Of a stretch of 64,000 nucleotides of DNA, positions 1 through 8,361 are shown one piece after another. The notes beneath the pieces were generated by a model that saw nothing but the letters and a program-made list of their open reading frames with translations, was not told the DNA's origin and searched no databases. The translations under genes and the position numbers were made by a program. Position 1 is the first letter of the stretch. The number at the start of each line of letters is the position of its first letter. Source of the DNA: Saccharothrix obliqua (GTDB taxonomy: Bacteria; Actinomycetota; Actinomycetes; Mycobacteriales; Pseudonocardiaceae); NCBI RefSeq assembly GCF_019375475.1, contig NZ_JAHXGQ010000008.1:186001-250000 (forward strand), read 5' to 3'.

Positions 1-681
1 CAGCAGCTCCAGCCCCGCGCCGTCGGTGATCAGCGCGTCCACGCTCAGGTGCAGCACGCCCGCGCCGTCGGCGGTCCGGGACACCGCTACACTCCACAAT
101 GGACAGTCCGTGTCCAGGTAGGCGCGGTGTGACAGCTGATTTCGTACGGTCAGCACGTCGTCGTGCACCGGCATCGACCAGTCCGGTGGGTCGGGCATGA
201 TGCGCTGCGTGCCGTCCGGGGTCAGCACCAGGCGCAACGCGTCGTGGTGCGCGACCAACCGGCCCCAGGCGGCGCGCAAGCGCGTCACGTCCAGGTCGGG
301 CACCGTGAACTCGCGGTACACGTGGCAGCCGATGCCGTCGCCGAGGCTCTTGCCCAGCAGGTACGCCTCCTGCAACGGGGAGAGCGGGAAGGGCTGGTGA
401 CGTGCGCCCGGCGCGGCTCGCACCGCCGGCCGCACACCGGCCCGGCCCAGCGAGCCGACCGCCAGCGCGGCCAGCTCGCGCGGGTCGCGGCACGTGCGGA
501 CGGCGTCCATGGGCAGCTCGGCGCCGAGGGCCGTGCCGACCTCCAGCAGCACCCGCGCGGCGGCGAGCGAGCCGAGGCCGAGCGTCGCCAGCGGCGTGTC
601 CGCGGCGACCGGGGTGTCCGGTGGCAGCACGCGCGCGAGCACACCGAGGATCGTCGTGGTGGCGTCTGCGTGGTCGTCCAT
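1..681 (-). CDS. Nonribosomal peptide synthetase, 5' end (carrier protein - heterocyclization domain), partial
   Basis: The first 227 codons of an NRPS gene that continues beyond the left edge. Residues about 8-75 form a carrier domain with the phosphopantetheine-accepting Ser38 in GLGSLAA. From residue 98 a condensation-superfamily domain starts (FPLSPLQEAYLLGK, then HVYREF). At residues 215-220 it reads DALITD, that is D-x4-D in place of HHxxxDG, which is the mark of heterocyclization (Cy) domains that close Cys/Ser/Thr into thiazoline or oxazoline rings. The ATG is preceded by GGGGAG. A protein that begins with carrier-Cy expects an acyl chain loaded or handed over in trans. The gene is divergent from the trans-AT gene. 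The family call is firm; substrate and module order cannot be seen. Confidence 0.85.
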   Translation of the reverse strand, partial: MDDHADATTTILGVLARVLPPDTPVAADTPLATLGLGSLAAARVLLEVGTALGAELPMDAVRTCRDPRELAALAVGSLGRAGVRPAVRAAPGARHQPFPLSPLQEAYLLGKSLGDGIGCHVYREFTVPDLDVTRLRAAWGRLVAHHDALRLVLTPDGTQRIMPDPPDWSMPVHDDVLTVRNQLSHRAYLDTDCPLWSVAVSRTADGAGVLHLSVDALITDGAGLELL

Positions 682-795
682 GGGCTCCCCGCTGCGACGG
701 CGGACGGTGTCGTCGCACGCTAAGCGGGCCGGTGGACGCCGTGCTGCTCAACCTTGGGCAGCCACGGCGTGGTGCGGCGCTGGACAGTCCAGGTC

Positions 796-3129
796 GTGTC
801 CACGCCGAAGACCGCATGGGTGTTCCCGGGGCAGGGCGCGCAGCGCAGGGGGATGGGCGGCGACCTGTTCGACCGCTTCCCCGAGCACCGCGCGACCGCC
901 GACCGGGTCATCGGCGTGCCCGTCGCCCGGTTGTGCCTGGAGGACCCGGACCACCTGCTGCGCGACACGCGTTACGCGCAGCCGGCGCTGTTCGTCGTCA
1001 ACGCCTTGAGCTACCTCGCCGCCGAGGCCGGACCGCCGGACTTCTTCGCGGGGCACAGCCTCGGTGAGTACAACGCCCTGTTCGCCGCGGGCAGCCTCGA
1101 CTTCGCCACGGCGCTGGAGCTGGTGTGCCGACGTGGCGAGGTGATGTCGCGCGCGGCGGGCGGCGGGATGGTCGCCGTGATCGGCGCGGGCCCGGACCGG
1201 CTGCGTGGCCTGCTCGCGGACGCCGGGGTGGCGGACGTGGACGTCGCCAACGACAACTCGACCACCCAGGTCGTGCTGTCGGGCCCGCTGGACTCCCTGG
1301 CCGCCGCCACGAAGGCCGTGCGTGCCGCCGGTGCGGCCCGCTGCGTGCCGCTGGCGGTCTCCGCGGCGTTCCACTCCCGGCACATGCGGGCCGCCGCGCG
1401 GGAGTTCGAGGACGTCCTGGCGGACATCCGCTTCGCCCCGCCCCGGGTGCCGGTGTTCTCCAACGTGACCGCCCGCCCGCACGACCCGGGGCTGATCGGG
1501 GACATGCTGGCGCTCCAGGTGCGCAGCCCCGTGCGGTGGCGGGAGACCATGGACCGGCTGGCCGCGGCGGGCGTGCGCGAGGTCCGCGAGTTCGGACCCG
1601 GCAGGGTGCTGACCGAGCTGTGGCGCGCGGTGGGGGCCGAGCCGTCCGGGTCGGGGGGAGTGCCGGGGAAGCGGTGCGAGGTGCCGCCGGCGGCGGCGGC
1701 GAAGCGTGCGGCTCCGCCGCCGGGGCCGGTGGCAGGTGTGGTGCGCGGAGCTGCGGTGCAGGCGGAGTCCGGGAGCGCGGGTGCGGGCCTGTCGGGGCCG
1801 GAGAGCCTCGGGGACGCGGCGTTCCGCGCCGACTACGGCGTCCGCTGGTCCTACCTCACCGGGTCGATGTTCCGCGGCATCGCCTCGGTGCGGCTGGTGG
1901 AGCGCATGGGCCGGGCGGGGCTGCTCGGGTTCTTCGGGGCGGGTGGTCTCCGCTACGACGAGGTGGTGGCCGCGGTGCGGGCGCTCGGCTCGTCGCCGGG
2001 ACCGGGGCGGTTCGGGGTGAACCTGCTCGCCATGCCCGACCACCCCGCCCTCGAAGCGCGGCTGGCCGACCTGTACGTGCGGGAAGGCGTCCGGTACGTG
2101 GAGGCGGCCGGGTTCACCGATGTCACGGCGCCCCTGGTGCGGTTCCGGTTCGCGGGCGCCCGGTTCGCGGCGGACGGGACGCCGGTGGCCGCGCGGCACC
2201 TGGTGGCGAAGGTGTCGCGGCCCGAGGTGGCCGCGGCGTTCCTGCGCCCGCCGCCACCCGCCGTGCTGGCCGCCCTGGTGCGGGACGGCGCGCTCAGCCG
2301 CGAGGAGGCACGCGCCGCCGAACGGCTGCCGGTCGCGGGAGACCTGTGCGCCGAGGCCGATTCCGCCGGGCACACCGACGCCCGCTCCGCGCTCACCCTC
2401 GTGCCCGACCTCGCCCTGCTGCGTGACCGCGTGGCGGCGGAGCACGGGTACGCCAAGCGGATCCGGGTGGGTGCGGCCGGCGGGCTGGGCACGCCGGCGG
2501 CCGTGGCCGCCGCGTTCGTGCTCGGCGCGGACTTCGTGGTGACCGGGTCGGTCAACCAGGCCACCCCCGAGGCGGGGACCTCGGACCTGGTGAAGGACAT
2601 GCTCGCCGCGGCGGGCGTGCAGGACACCGCGTACGCGCCCGCCGGTGACGTGTTCGAGAGCGGCGCGCGGGTGCAGGTGTTGCGCCGCGGCACGATGTTC
2701 GCCGCCCGCGCCAACCAGCTCCACCAGTTGTACCAGCGCTACGGGAGCTGGGAGGAGGTGCCCGAGCAGGTGCGGGCCGGTGTCGAGCGCCACACGTTCC
2801 GCCGCCCGTTCGCCGAGGTGTGGCGGGAAACCACGCGCCACCACCGGGAAACCGGCCGCGCCGGACTAGTCGAGCACGCCGACCCCAAGCGCCGCATGGC
2901 ACTCGCGTTCCGCTGGTACTTCGCCCACACGACCGCCGCCGCGCTGCGTGGCGACCCCGCCGAGCGCGCGGGTTTCCAGGTCCACACCGGACCGGCGATC
3001 GGCGCGTTCAACCGCCTGGTGGCGGGCACCGGGCTCGCCGACTGGCGGCTGCGGCACGTCGACGTGATCGCCGAACTCCTCATGCGCGGCGCGGCGGACG
3101 TGATCGCCCGGTCCCGTGACCACAAGTGA
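796..3129 (+). CDS. Trans-acyltransferase fused to PfaD-type enoylreductase (AT-ER)
   Basis: A bifunctional protein of about 777 residues. The N-terminal ~300 residues are a malonyl-CoA:ACP acyltransferase (VFPGQGAQ; nucleophile Ser in GHSLGEY at ~88; catalytic His region AFHSRHM near 190). After a Pro/Ala-rich linker the remaining ~440 residues are an FMN-dependent enoylreductase of the PfaD family (GFFGAGGL; VGAAGGLGTPAA; VTGSVNQATPEAGTS). Stand-alone AT-ER proteins load malonyl units onto AT-less modules and reduce enoyl intermediates in trans, so a trans-AT assembly line is expected to the left. The start is uncertain: GTG 796 begins just before the AT fold, and in-frame TTG 754 or GTG 769/772 would add 8-14 residues. 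Confidence 0.9.
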   Translation: MSTPKTAWVFPGQGAQRRGMGGDLFDRFPEHRATADRVIGVPVARLCLEDPDHLLRDTRYAQPALFVVNALSYLAAEAGPPDFFAGHSLGEYNALFAAGSLDFATALELVCRRGEVMSRAAGGGMVAVIGAGPDRLRGLLADAGVADVDVANDNSTTQVVLSGPLDSLAAATKAVRAAGAARCVPLAVSAAFHSRHMRAAAREFEDVLADIRFAPPRVPVFSNVTARPHDPGLIGDMLALQVRSPVRWRETMDRLAAAGVREVREFGPGRVLTELWRAVGAEPSGSGGVPGKRCEVPPAAAAKRAAPPPGPVAGVVRGAAVQAESGSAGAGLSGPESLGDAAFRADYGVRWSYLTGSMFRGIASVRLVERMGRAGLLGFFGAGGLRYDEVVAAVRALGSSPGPGRFGVNLLAMPDHPALEARLADLYVREGVRYVEAAGFTDVTAPLVRFRFAGARFAADGTPVAARHLVAKVSRPEVAAAFLRPPPPAVLAALVRDGALSREEARAAERLPVAGDLCAEADSAGHTDARSALTLVPDLALLRDRVAAEHGYAKRIRVGAAGGLGTPAAVAAAFVLGADFVVTGSVNQATPEAGTSDLVKDMLAAAGVQDTAYAPAGDVFESGARVQVLRRGTMFAARANQLHQLYQRYGSWEEVPEQVRAGVERHTFRRPFAEVWRETTRHHRETGRAGLVEHADPKRRMALAFRWYFAHTTAAALRGDPAERAGFQVHTGPAIGAFNRLVAGTGLADWRLRHVDVIAELLMRGAADVIARSRDHK

Positions 3130-3193
3130 GCAGAGCGGCCGGCAACACCGTCATTAGCGTGGCCACGCACCCACGACAGCCAAGGAGCGTTCG

Positions 3194-4138
3194 ATGACGA
3201 CAACATCGAGTCCGCCGTTCGTCCTGCCGACGGCACAGGACCAGACGACGATCGCGCGGGACGCGATCCTGCACTCGGGCAACGCGGGTGTCATCGTGGA
3301 GCGCGTCGGCCAGTTGCGCGCCGAGTTCCGCTCCGAGGGCAGGCAGTTCGCCCGCGAGCTGTCGGAGTACATCAACAAGAACTACGCCGGGATCGTCACG
3401 GTCTTCGTCTACGAGGAGACCTTCGGCACCAAGGACCGGCTGCACTGGCTGCTGCACATCAAGTCCCTGCACGCCTACGAGACGCTGATCCGGATGGGCA
3501 CGCAGGACGCGGGCTGGCGCGACATCGTGCTGCGGCAACGGGTACCGGCCGAACGCGGCGGCGGCTCCTGGGACCGCCTGTTCCTCGACGGCGCCCTGCA
3601 CGAGACGGTGCTCATCCCGTCCGCGTTCGGCATGTACGGCACGTCCGAGTCCACCCCGGACTCCGTGTCCAGCGCCGACGACAGCCCGGCGACGTTCGTC
3701 GTGCCCACGGCGTCGGCGCAGACCTCCGTGCCGGTGGAGCAGCAGCTCAACTCGGCCGACTGCGGCATCGTGATGCACCGCGTCGGCGAGCTGAAGTACG
3801 AGTACCGCGCCGAGGGACGCGCGTTCGCCCGCGCGCTGTGCGAGAGCTGGAACAAGGTCCTCGCCGGGCACGCCACGATCTACCTGTACGAGGAGGCGTT
3901 CGGCCGGTCCGACCGCATCCACCACTTCATCCACCTCAAGTCGCTCAGCTCGTACTACACGCTGATGGGCGTGCGGGCGATGAGCGACCCGGAGACCCGC
4001 GAGGTCTTCACGCGGCAGTGGATCCCGGACGAGAAGGGCGGCGGCGGCTGGGACCGCATGTTCGTCCAGGGCAGCCTGACCGACCTGGCGCTCACCCCGC
4101 AGCACTGGGGTATGTACGCCACCAAGACGGAGGAGTGA
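3194..4138 (+). CDS. Duplicated-domain protein of unknown function in the trans-AT cluster
   Basis: A 314-residue protein built from two homologous halves of about 145 residues each. Both start with an F(V)VLPTA-like segment, then a GVIVERVGQL / GIVMHRVGEL block, a REL-EYIN / RAL-ESWN block, a VYEE(T/A)FG-DR(L/I)H block with H-IKSL / H-LKSL, and end with GGG(S/G)WDR followed by a GMY motif. No signal peptide or membrane segment. The RBS AAGGAG precedes the ATG. It lies between the AT-ER and A-T genes (4 bp before the A-T start), so it is probably co-expressed with them. I do not recognise the family with certainty (it resembles uncharacterised DUF proteins of actinomycete clusters), and the alpha/beta-barrel-dimer look of the repeat is only an impression. 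Function unknown. Confidence 0.8.
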   Translation: MTTTSSPPFVLPTAQDQTTIARDAILHSGNAGVIVERVGQLRAEFRSEGRQFARELSEYINKNYAGIVTVFVYEETFGTKDRLHWLLHIKSLHAYETLIRMGTQDAGWRDIVLRQRVPAERGGGSWDRLFLDGALHETVLIPSAFGMYGTSESTPDSVSSADDSPATFVVPTASAQTSVPVEQQLNSADCGIVMHRVGELKYEYRAEGRAFARALCESWNKVLAGHATIYLYEEAFGRSDRIHHFIHLKSLSSYYTLMGVRAMSDPETREVFTRQWIPDEKGGGGWDRMFVQGSLTDLALTPQHWGMYATKTEE

Positions 4139-4141
4139 CGC

Positions 4142-5935
4142 ATGGCCTCCACCGACTGCCTGCACGAGGCGTTCGCCCGCCGTGCCGCGCTGGTGCCGCG
4201 GCGGGTCGCGGTGAGCTGCGGTGACGACCAGCTCACCTACGCGGAGCTGGACGAGAGGGCCGCCGCCCTGGCCGCGCGGCTGCGCCGGTGCGGCGTGGGC
4301 CGCGGCGCGCGGGTCGGCGTGTGCGTGGACCGCTCCGTGGACCTCATCGTCGCCGTGCTCGCCGTGCTGAAGGCCGGCGCGGCGTACGTGCCGGTCGACC
4401 CCGACAACCCGGCGGGCCGCGTCGCGTTCGTCCTCTCCGACAGCGAGGTGGCGCTGACCGTCGCCGTCATCCGCACGGCGGACGCGCTCGCCGACTGGGC
4501 CGGACCGGTGCTGTGGAGCGACGCCGACGAGGGCGACGACCCGGGCGTGGTCGAGTTCCCGCCCACCGCCGCGGAACCCTCCGACGTCGCCTACGTGATC
4601 TACACGTCCGGCTCCACCGGCACGCCGAAGGGCGTCGAGGTCGAGCACCGGTCGGCGGTCGCCCTGGTGGAGCAGGTCGGCGAGCTGTACGAGGTCGACG
4701 AGTTCGACGTGTGGACCATGTTCCACTCCATCGCTTTCGACTTCTCCGTGTGGGAGGTGTGGGGCGCGCTGCTGTTCGGCTGCAAGCTGGTCGTCGTGCC
4801 CGCGCAGGTGACCCGCACACCCGCGCTGGTGCTGGACCTGCTGCGCCGCGAGCGGGTGACCGTGCTCAGCCAGACGCCGTCCGCGTTCCGCGGCCTGGTC
4901 GCGGCGGACGCGGCGGCCGGGCCGCCCGCGGAGTTGTCCCTGCGGCTGGTGGTGTTCGGCGGTGAGCGCCTGGACGTCGCGGTGCTCGCGCCGTGGATCG
5001 CCCGCCGAGGCGACGACTCGCCCGCGCTGGTCAACATGTACGGCATCACCGAGACCACGGTGCACGCGACGCACCGCCGGATCACCGCCGCCGACCTGGC
5101 GCACCCGGAGGTGAGCCCGATCGGTCACGCGCTGCCCGGTCTGCGGGTGGAGCCGCGCACCGGGGAGGGCCTGCCCGTGCCGCCCGGCGAGCCGGGTGAG
5201 CTGTTCGTGTCCGGCACGGGCGTGGCGCGTGGCTACCTGAACCGGCCGGAGCTGACCGCCGAGCGGTTCGTGGTGCTGGACGGCGAGCGCTGGTACCGCT
5301 CCGGTGACCGCGCCGCCCTGGTCGACGGCGGCCTGGTGTACCTGGGCCGCGTCGACCGCCAGCTCAAGGTCCGCGGCTACCGGGTCGAGCCGGGCGAGGT
5401 GGAGGCCAGGCTGCTCTCCTGCGCCCGCGTCGGCACCGCCCTGGTCACCGCCCGCGATTTCGGCGACGGTGACGTGCGCCTGGTCGCCTACGTCGCGCCG
5501 CCGCCCGCACCGGACCCGGTGGCGCCCACCGAGGCCGAACTCACCGCCGCCGTCGCCGACCTGCCCGGTTACCTGCGGCCGTCCCGGTTCCACGTCGTGG
5601 ACGACATCCCGGTCACCGCCCAGGGCAAGGCGGACCTGGCGGCGCTGGTCGCGCTGACCGAGCCCGCCGAGGTGGCCGAACCGGTCGACGGCTCCGCCGC
5701 CGCGGTCGTGAAAGCAATCGTGGACGAGGTGTTGTTGCGGGACGTGCCGCCGGAGGGCGACCTGTTCGACCACGGGGCAACCTCGCTGTCGCTGGCCCGG
5801 ATCATCGCGATGGTCAACAACCGCTTCGGCACGGCGCTGACCGGCGCCGAGCTGGACGAGCCGACCATCGCCTGCCTCGCCGACGTGGCCGGGCCAACGC
5901 GCCGTCCCGGCGCTCTTCAGGAAGTGGGAGGCTGA
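4142..5935 (+). CDS. NRPS adenylation-thiolation didomain, threonine-type (SyrB1-like)
   Basis: A 597-residue stand-alone A-T protein. The adenylation domain shows [11 protein letters not shown] (A3), FDFSVWE (A4), NMYGITETT (A5), YRSGDRA (A7), [15 protein letters not shown] (A8) and a final lysine in TAQGKAD (A10). By manual alignment to GrsA the ten specificity residues read D-F-W-S-V-G-M-V-H-K, one change from the common L-Thr code D-F-W-N-V-G-M-V-H-K. The C-terminal carrier domain has its Ser in FDHGATSLS. Size and layout match SyrB1, which presents L-Thr-S-carrier to the halogenase SyrB2, and the next gene is a SyrB2 relative. It probably activates L-Thr and holds it for chlorination. 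The start lies 4 nt after the previous stop. Confidence 0.9.
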   Translation: MASTDCLHEAFARRAALVPRRVAVSCGDDQLTYAELDERAAALAARLRRCGVGRGARVGVCVDRSVDLIVAVLAVLKAGAAYVPVDPDNPAGRVAFVLSDSEVALTVAVIRTADALADWAGPVLWSDADEGDDPGVVEFPPTAAEPSDVAYVIYTSGSTGTPKGVEVEHRSAVALVEQVGELYEVDEFDVWTMFHSIAFDFSVWEVWGALLFGCKLVVVPAQVTRTPALVLDLLRRERVTVLSQTPSAFRGLVAADAAAGPPAELSLRLVVFGGERLDVAVLAPWIARRGDDSPALVNMYGITETTVHATHRRITAADLAHPEVSPIGHALPGLRVEPRTGEGLPVPPGEPGELFVSGTGVARGYLNRPELTAERFVVLDGERWYRSGDRAALVDGGLVYLGRVDRQLKVRGYRVEPGEVEARLLSCARVGTALVTARDFGDGDVRLVAYVAPPPAPDPVAPTEAELTAAVADLPGYLRPSRFHVVDDIPVTAQGKADLAALVALTEPAEVAEPVDGSAAAVVKAIVDEVLLRDVPPEGDLFDHGATSLSLARIIAMVNNRFGTALTGAELDEPTIACLADVAGPTRRPGALQEVGG

Positions 5936-5936
5936 C

Positions 5937-6899
5937 ATGGGCGACTTCGGGCTCACCGAGCAGGAGTTGGCGCAGTTCCACCGCAACGGGTACTTCGGCC
6001 CGTTCGAGGTGTACGAGATCGAGGAGATGAAGGCCCGGTGGCGGCGCGAGCGCCTGCGCCTGCTCGACCGCGCGCACGCGGCCTACCGGGGTGACACGGC
6101 CGAATCCGGCAACACCAACATCGCGAACTACGACCGGCACCTGGACAACGCGTTCCTGGCCGACCACATCTGCAACCCGCGGATCGTGGACCGGGTGTCC
6201 AGCGTCCTCGGCCCGAACGTGCAGTGCTGGCGCTCGGAGTTCTTCCCCAAGTACCCCGGCGACGAGGGCACCGACTGGCACCAGGCGGACACCTTCGCCA
6301 ACGCCTCCGGCAAACCGCAGATCGTGTGGCCCGGTGACGCCAAGGACTTCGGCGGCACGATCACCGTCTGGACGGCGTTCACCGAGGCGAACGAGGAGAC
6401 GGGGTGCCTCCAGTTCATCCCCGGCACGCACCGGACGATGTTCTACGACGAGACCAAGCGGATGCACTACGACCCCGACAACATCAACAACCTGGAGAAG
6501 GAGGGCGTCCGCCGCGGGTTCTTCGGCTACGACTACCGCGAACTCCAGGTCGACCCGGACTGGAAGCCCGACGAGAGCAGGGCCGTGTCCATGGTGATGC
6601 GGCCCGGTCAGGCGATCATGTTCTGGTCCACGCTGATGCACGCGTCGCTGCCGCACGCCGGTCGCACCGACGAGATGCGCCTGGGCTTCGCGGGCCGGTA
6701 CGTGCCCACCTCGGTCGACGTGTACCCGGACACCGACGAGATCGAGGAGTACGGCGGCTCGGTGTCGCTGGAGCGGTGGGGCACGGTGATCGTGGCGGGC
6801 GGCAACGACAACCCGCGCAACCGGGTCGCCACCGAGACCACGCAGGGCCACCCGTTCACCACGCGGGTCCGCCCCGGCCTCGGGGTGAACCGGGTGTGA
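5937..6899 (+). CDS. Fe(II)/2-oxoglutarate-dependent halogenase, SyrB2-type
   Basis: A 320-residue non-heme iron enzyme closely resembling SyrB2 along its whole length (for example [56 protein letters not shown]). The iron ligands are His115 and His235. The usual carboxylate ligand is replaced by Ala117 in H-Q-A, the feature that leaves a site for chloride and separates halogenases from hydroxylases of the PhyH family. Arg254 matches the 2-oxoglutarate-binding Arg of SyrB2. It should chlorinate the gamma-methyl of L-Thr tethered to the A-T protein encoded immediately upstream (1-nt gap), giving 4-chloro-Thr-S-carrier. The residue evidence is seen in the sequence; the substrate is inferred from the partner's A-domain code. 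Confidence 0.92.
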   Translation: MGDFGLTEQELAQFHRNGYFGPFEVYEIEEMKARWRRERLRLLDRAHAAYRGDTAESGNTNIANYDRHLDNAFLADHICNPRIVDRVSSVLGPNVQCWRSEFFPKYPGDEGTDWHQADTFANASGKPQIVWPGDAKDFGGTITVWTAFTEANEETGCLQFIPGTHRTMFYDETKRMHYDPDNINNLEKEGVRRGFFGYDYRELQVDPDWKPDESRAVSMVMRPGQAIMFWSTLMHASLPHAGRTDEMRLGFAGRYVPTSVDVYPDTDEIEEYGGSVSLERWGTVIVAGGNDNPRNRVATETTQGHPFTTRVRPGLGVNRV

Positions 6900-7126
6900 C
6901 GGTCTTCGAGGCGGTCAAGGAGAGCCTGCTGGAGGTCGTGCCGGAGACCGACCCGGCCGCGGTCGTGCCCGGCCGGACGCTCCGGGAGCTGGGCTGCACC
7001 AGCATCGACCGGGCCGAGGTGGTGACGCTCGCCATGGAGCGGCTCGGCGTGGTGGTGCCGATCTCGGAGTTCCAGGACGTCAACGACCTCGACGCGATCG
7101 TCGCGCTGCTGGCGGAGCATCGGTGA
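6896..7126 (+). CDS. Acyl carrier protein, beta-branching donor type
   Basis: A 76-residue free carrier protein with the phosphopantetheine serine in [11 protein letters not shown]. The S-(I/V)-DRAE context is typical of the donor ACPs (AcpK/MupE/CurB type) that carry malonyl, then acetyl, for HMG-CoA-synthase-like enzymes during polyketide beta-alkylation. The GTG start overlaps the halogenase stop and the stop overlaps the KS start (GTGA), so the three genes are translationally coupled. Its partner is most likely the adjacent decarboxylating KS. An alternative role as the carrier receiving chlorothreonine is less likely given the KS neighbour. Confidence 0.85.
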   Translation: MTVFEAVKESLLEVVPETDPAAVVPGRTLRELGCTSIDRAEVVTLAMERLGVVVPISEFQDVNDLDAIVALLAEHR

Positions 7127-8355
7127 GCGCGCCCGCGGTGGTGGGCACCGGGATCGTCTGCTCCCTCGGCGCGGACGTGCCGGCGTTCACCGCCGCGCTG
7201 CGCGACGGGCGCAGCGGCATCACCCGCGCCGACGGGGTGCTGTGCGCGCCGCTCGGCGACTGGTCGTTCCGGGCGGCGGTGGACGACGTGCCGGAACCGC
7301 TGCGCACCAGGGCGTTGCGCGCGGCGGGCCGGTCACCGCGGCCGGTGGCCGCCGCCGTAGCGGCGGTCGTGGAGGCGTGGGTCGCGGCCGGGCTGCCGGA
7401 CGTGCCGGGCGACCGGGTGGGCGTCGTGGTGGCCGGGCACAACCTGACCGACCGGTACGCGCACGACCTGCACGAGTCGTACGCGCACCGGCTGGACTAC
7501 CTCCCCGCCCGGTTCGCGTTGCACGCCCTGGACACCGACCACGTCGGCACCATCAGCGAGGTGCTGTCCGCGACCGGCGAGGGCTACACCGTGGGCGGCG
7601 CGTCGGCCAGCGGCAACGTGGCGATCGTGCACGGCGCGCGGCTGGTCGCCGCCGGGGTGGTGGACTGCTGCGTGGTGGTCGGCGCGCTCACCGAGCTGAC
7701 ACCGCTGCACCGCAGGGGTTTCACCGCGCTGGGCGCGCTGGCCGCGCCGGACGGGGACCCCGCCGGTGCGTGCCGCCCGTTCGACGCGGACCGGCGGGGT
7801 TTCGTGCCCGGCGAGGCGGCGGCGGCGCTGGTGCTGGAGTCCGCGGCGTCCGCCGCGCGGCGCGGCGTGCCGGTGCGGGCGCTGGTGCCGGGTGTCGCGC
7901 TGGGGCTCGACGGCAACCGGCTCGCCGACCCGAGCGCGGCGGGCGAGGCCAGGGTGATGCGGGCCGCCCTGCGCGCGGCGGGCGTCGAACCGGGCGAGCT
8001 GGACTACGTCAACGCGCACGGCACGGCGTCCCGGCTCGGCGACGAGACGGAACTCGCCGCGCTGCACGCGGTGCTGGGCGACGCGGTCGCCCGGCCGTGG
8101 GTCAACTCCACCAAGGGGTTGACCGGCCACTGCCTGGCCTCGGCGGGCGTGGTCGAGGCGGTGGCGACCGTCGCGCAGCTCGCGGGCGGGTTCGTCCACC
8201 CCAGCGCCAACCTGGCAAACCCGGTCGACGACCGCGTCCGGTTCGCCGGGGCCACCGCGCGACCGGCTCGGCTGGACCGGGCGCTGTCCAACGGCTTCGG
8301 CTTCGGCGGCATCAACTCCGCCGTGGTCTTCGCCGCTGTCCACAACGGAGGGTGA
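7123..8355 (+). CDS. Decarboxylating ketosynthase-like protein of a beta-branching cassette (Cys-to-Ser)
   Basis: A 410-residue stand-alone ketosynthase fold. The active-site cysteine is replaced by serine (GGASASGN, near residue 160-165, where KS enzymes have TACSSS), while the two histidine regions (VNAHGTAS and NSTKGLTGHCL) are kept. This is the pattern of the KS decarboxylases in HMG-CoA-synthase cassettes (CurC, JamG, PksF, MupG type) that convert malonyl-S-ACP to acetyl-S-ACP. The donor ACP is directly upstream with a GTGA overlap. The remaining cassette enzymes (HMG-CoA synthase-like, two enoyl-CoA hydratase-like) are not in the window and are expected to the left. Confidence 0.88.
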   Translation: MSAPAVVGTGIVCSLGADVPAFTAALRDGRSGITRADGVLCAPLGDWSFRAAVDDVPEPLRTRALRAAGRSPRPVAAAVAAVVEAWVAAGLPDVPGDRVGVVVAGHNLTDRYAHDLHESYAHRLDYLPARFALHALDTDHVGTISEVLSATGEGYTVGGASASGNVAIVHGARLVAAGVVDCCVVVGALTELTPLHRRGFTALGALAAPDGDPAGACRPFDADRRGFVPGEAAAALVLESAASAARRGVPVRALVPGVALGLDGNRLADPSAAGEARVMRAALRAAGVEPGELDYVNAHGTASRLGDETELAALHAVLGDAVARPWVNSTKGLTGHCLASAGVVEAVATVAQLAGGFVHPSANLANPVDDRVRFAGATARPARLDRALSNGFGFGGINSAVVFAAVHNGG

Positions 8356-8361
8356 GGACCC

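Noticed and set aside
748..2844. Long minus-strand open frame opposite the AT-ER gene
   Set aside because: Low-complexity Arg/Gly/His-rich translation with no domain, a third-position GC artefact of the real plus-strand gene. The same applies to 3080-5986, 7333-9219, 14245-16683 and 57227-61456 on the minus strand.
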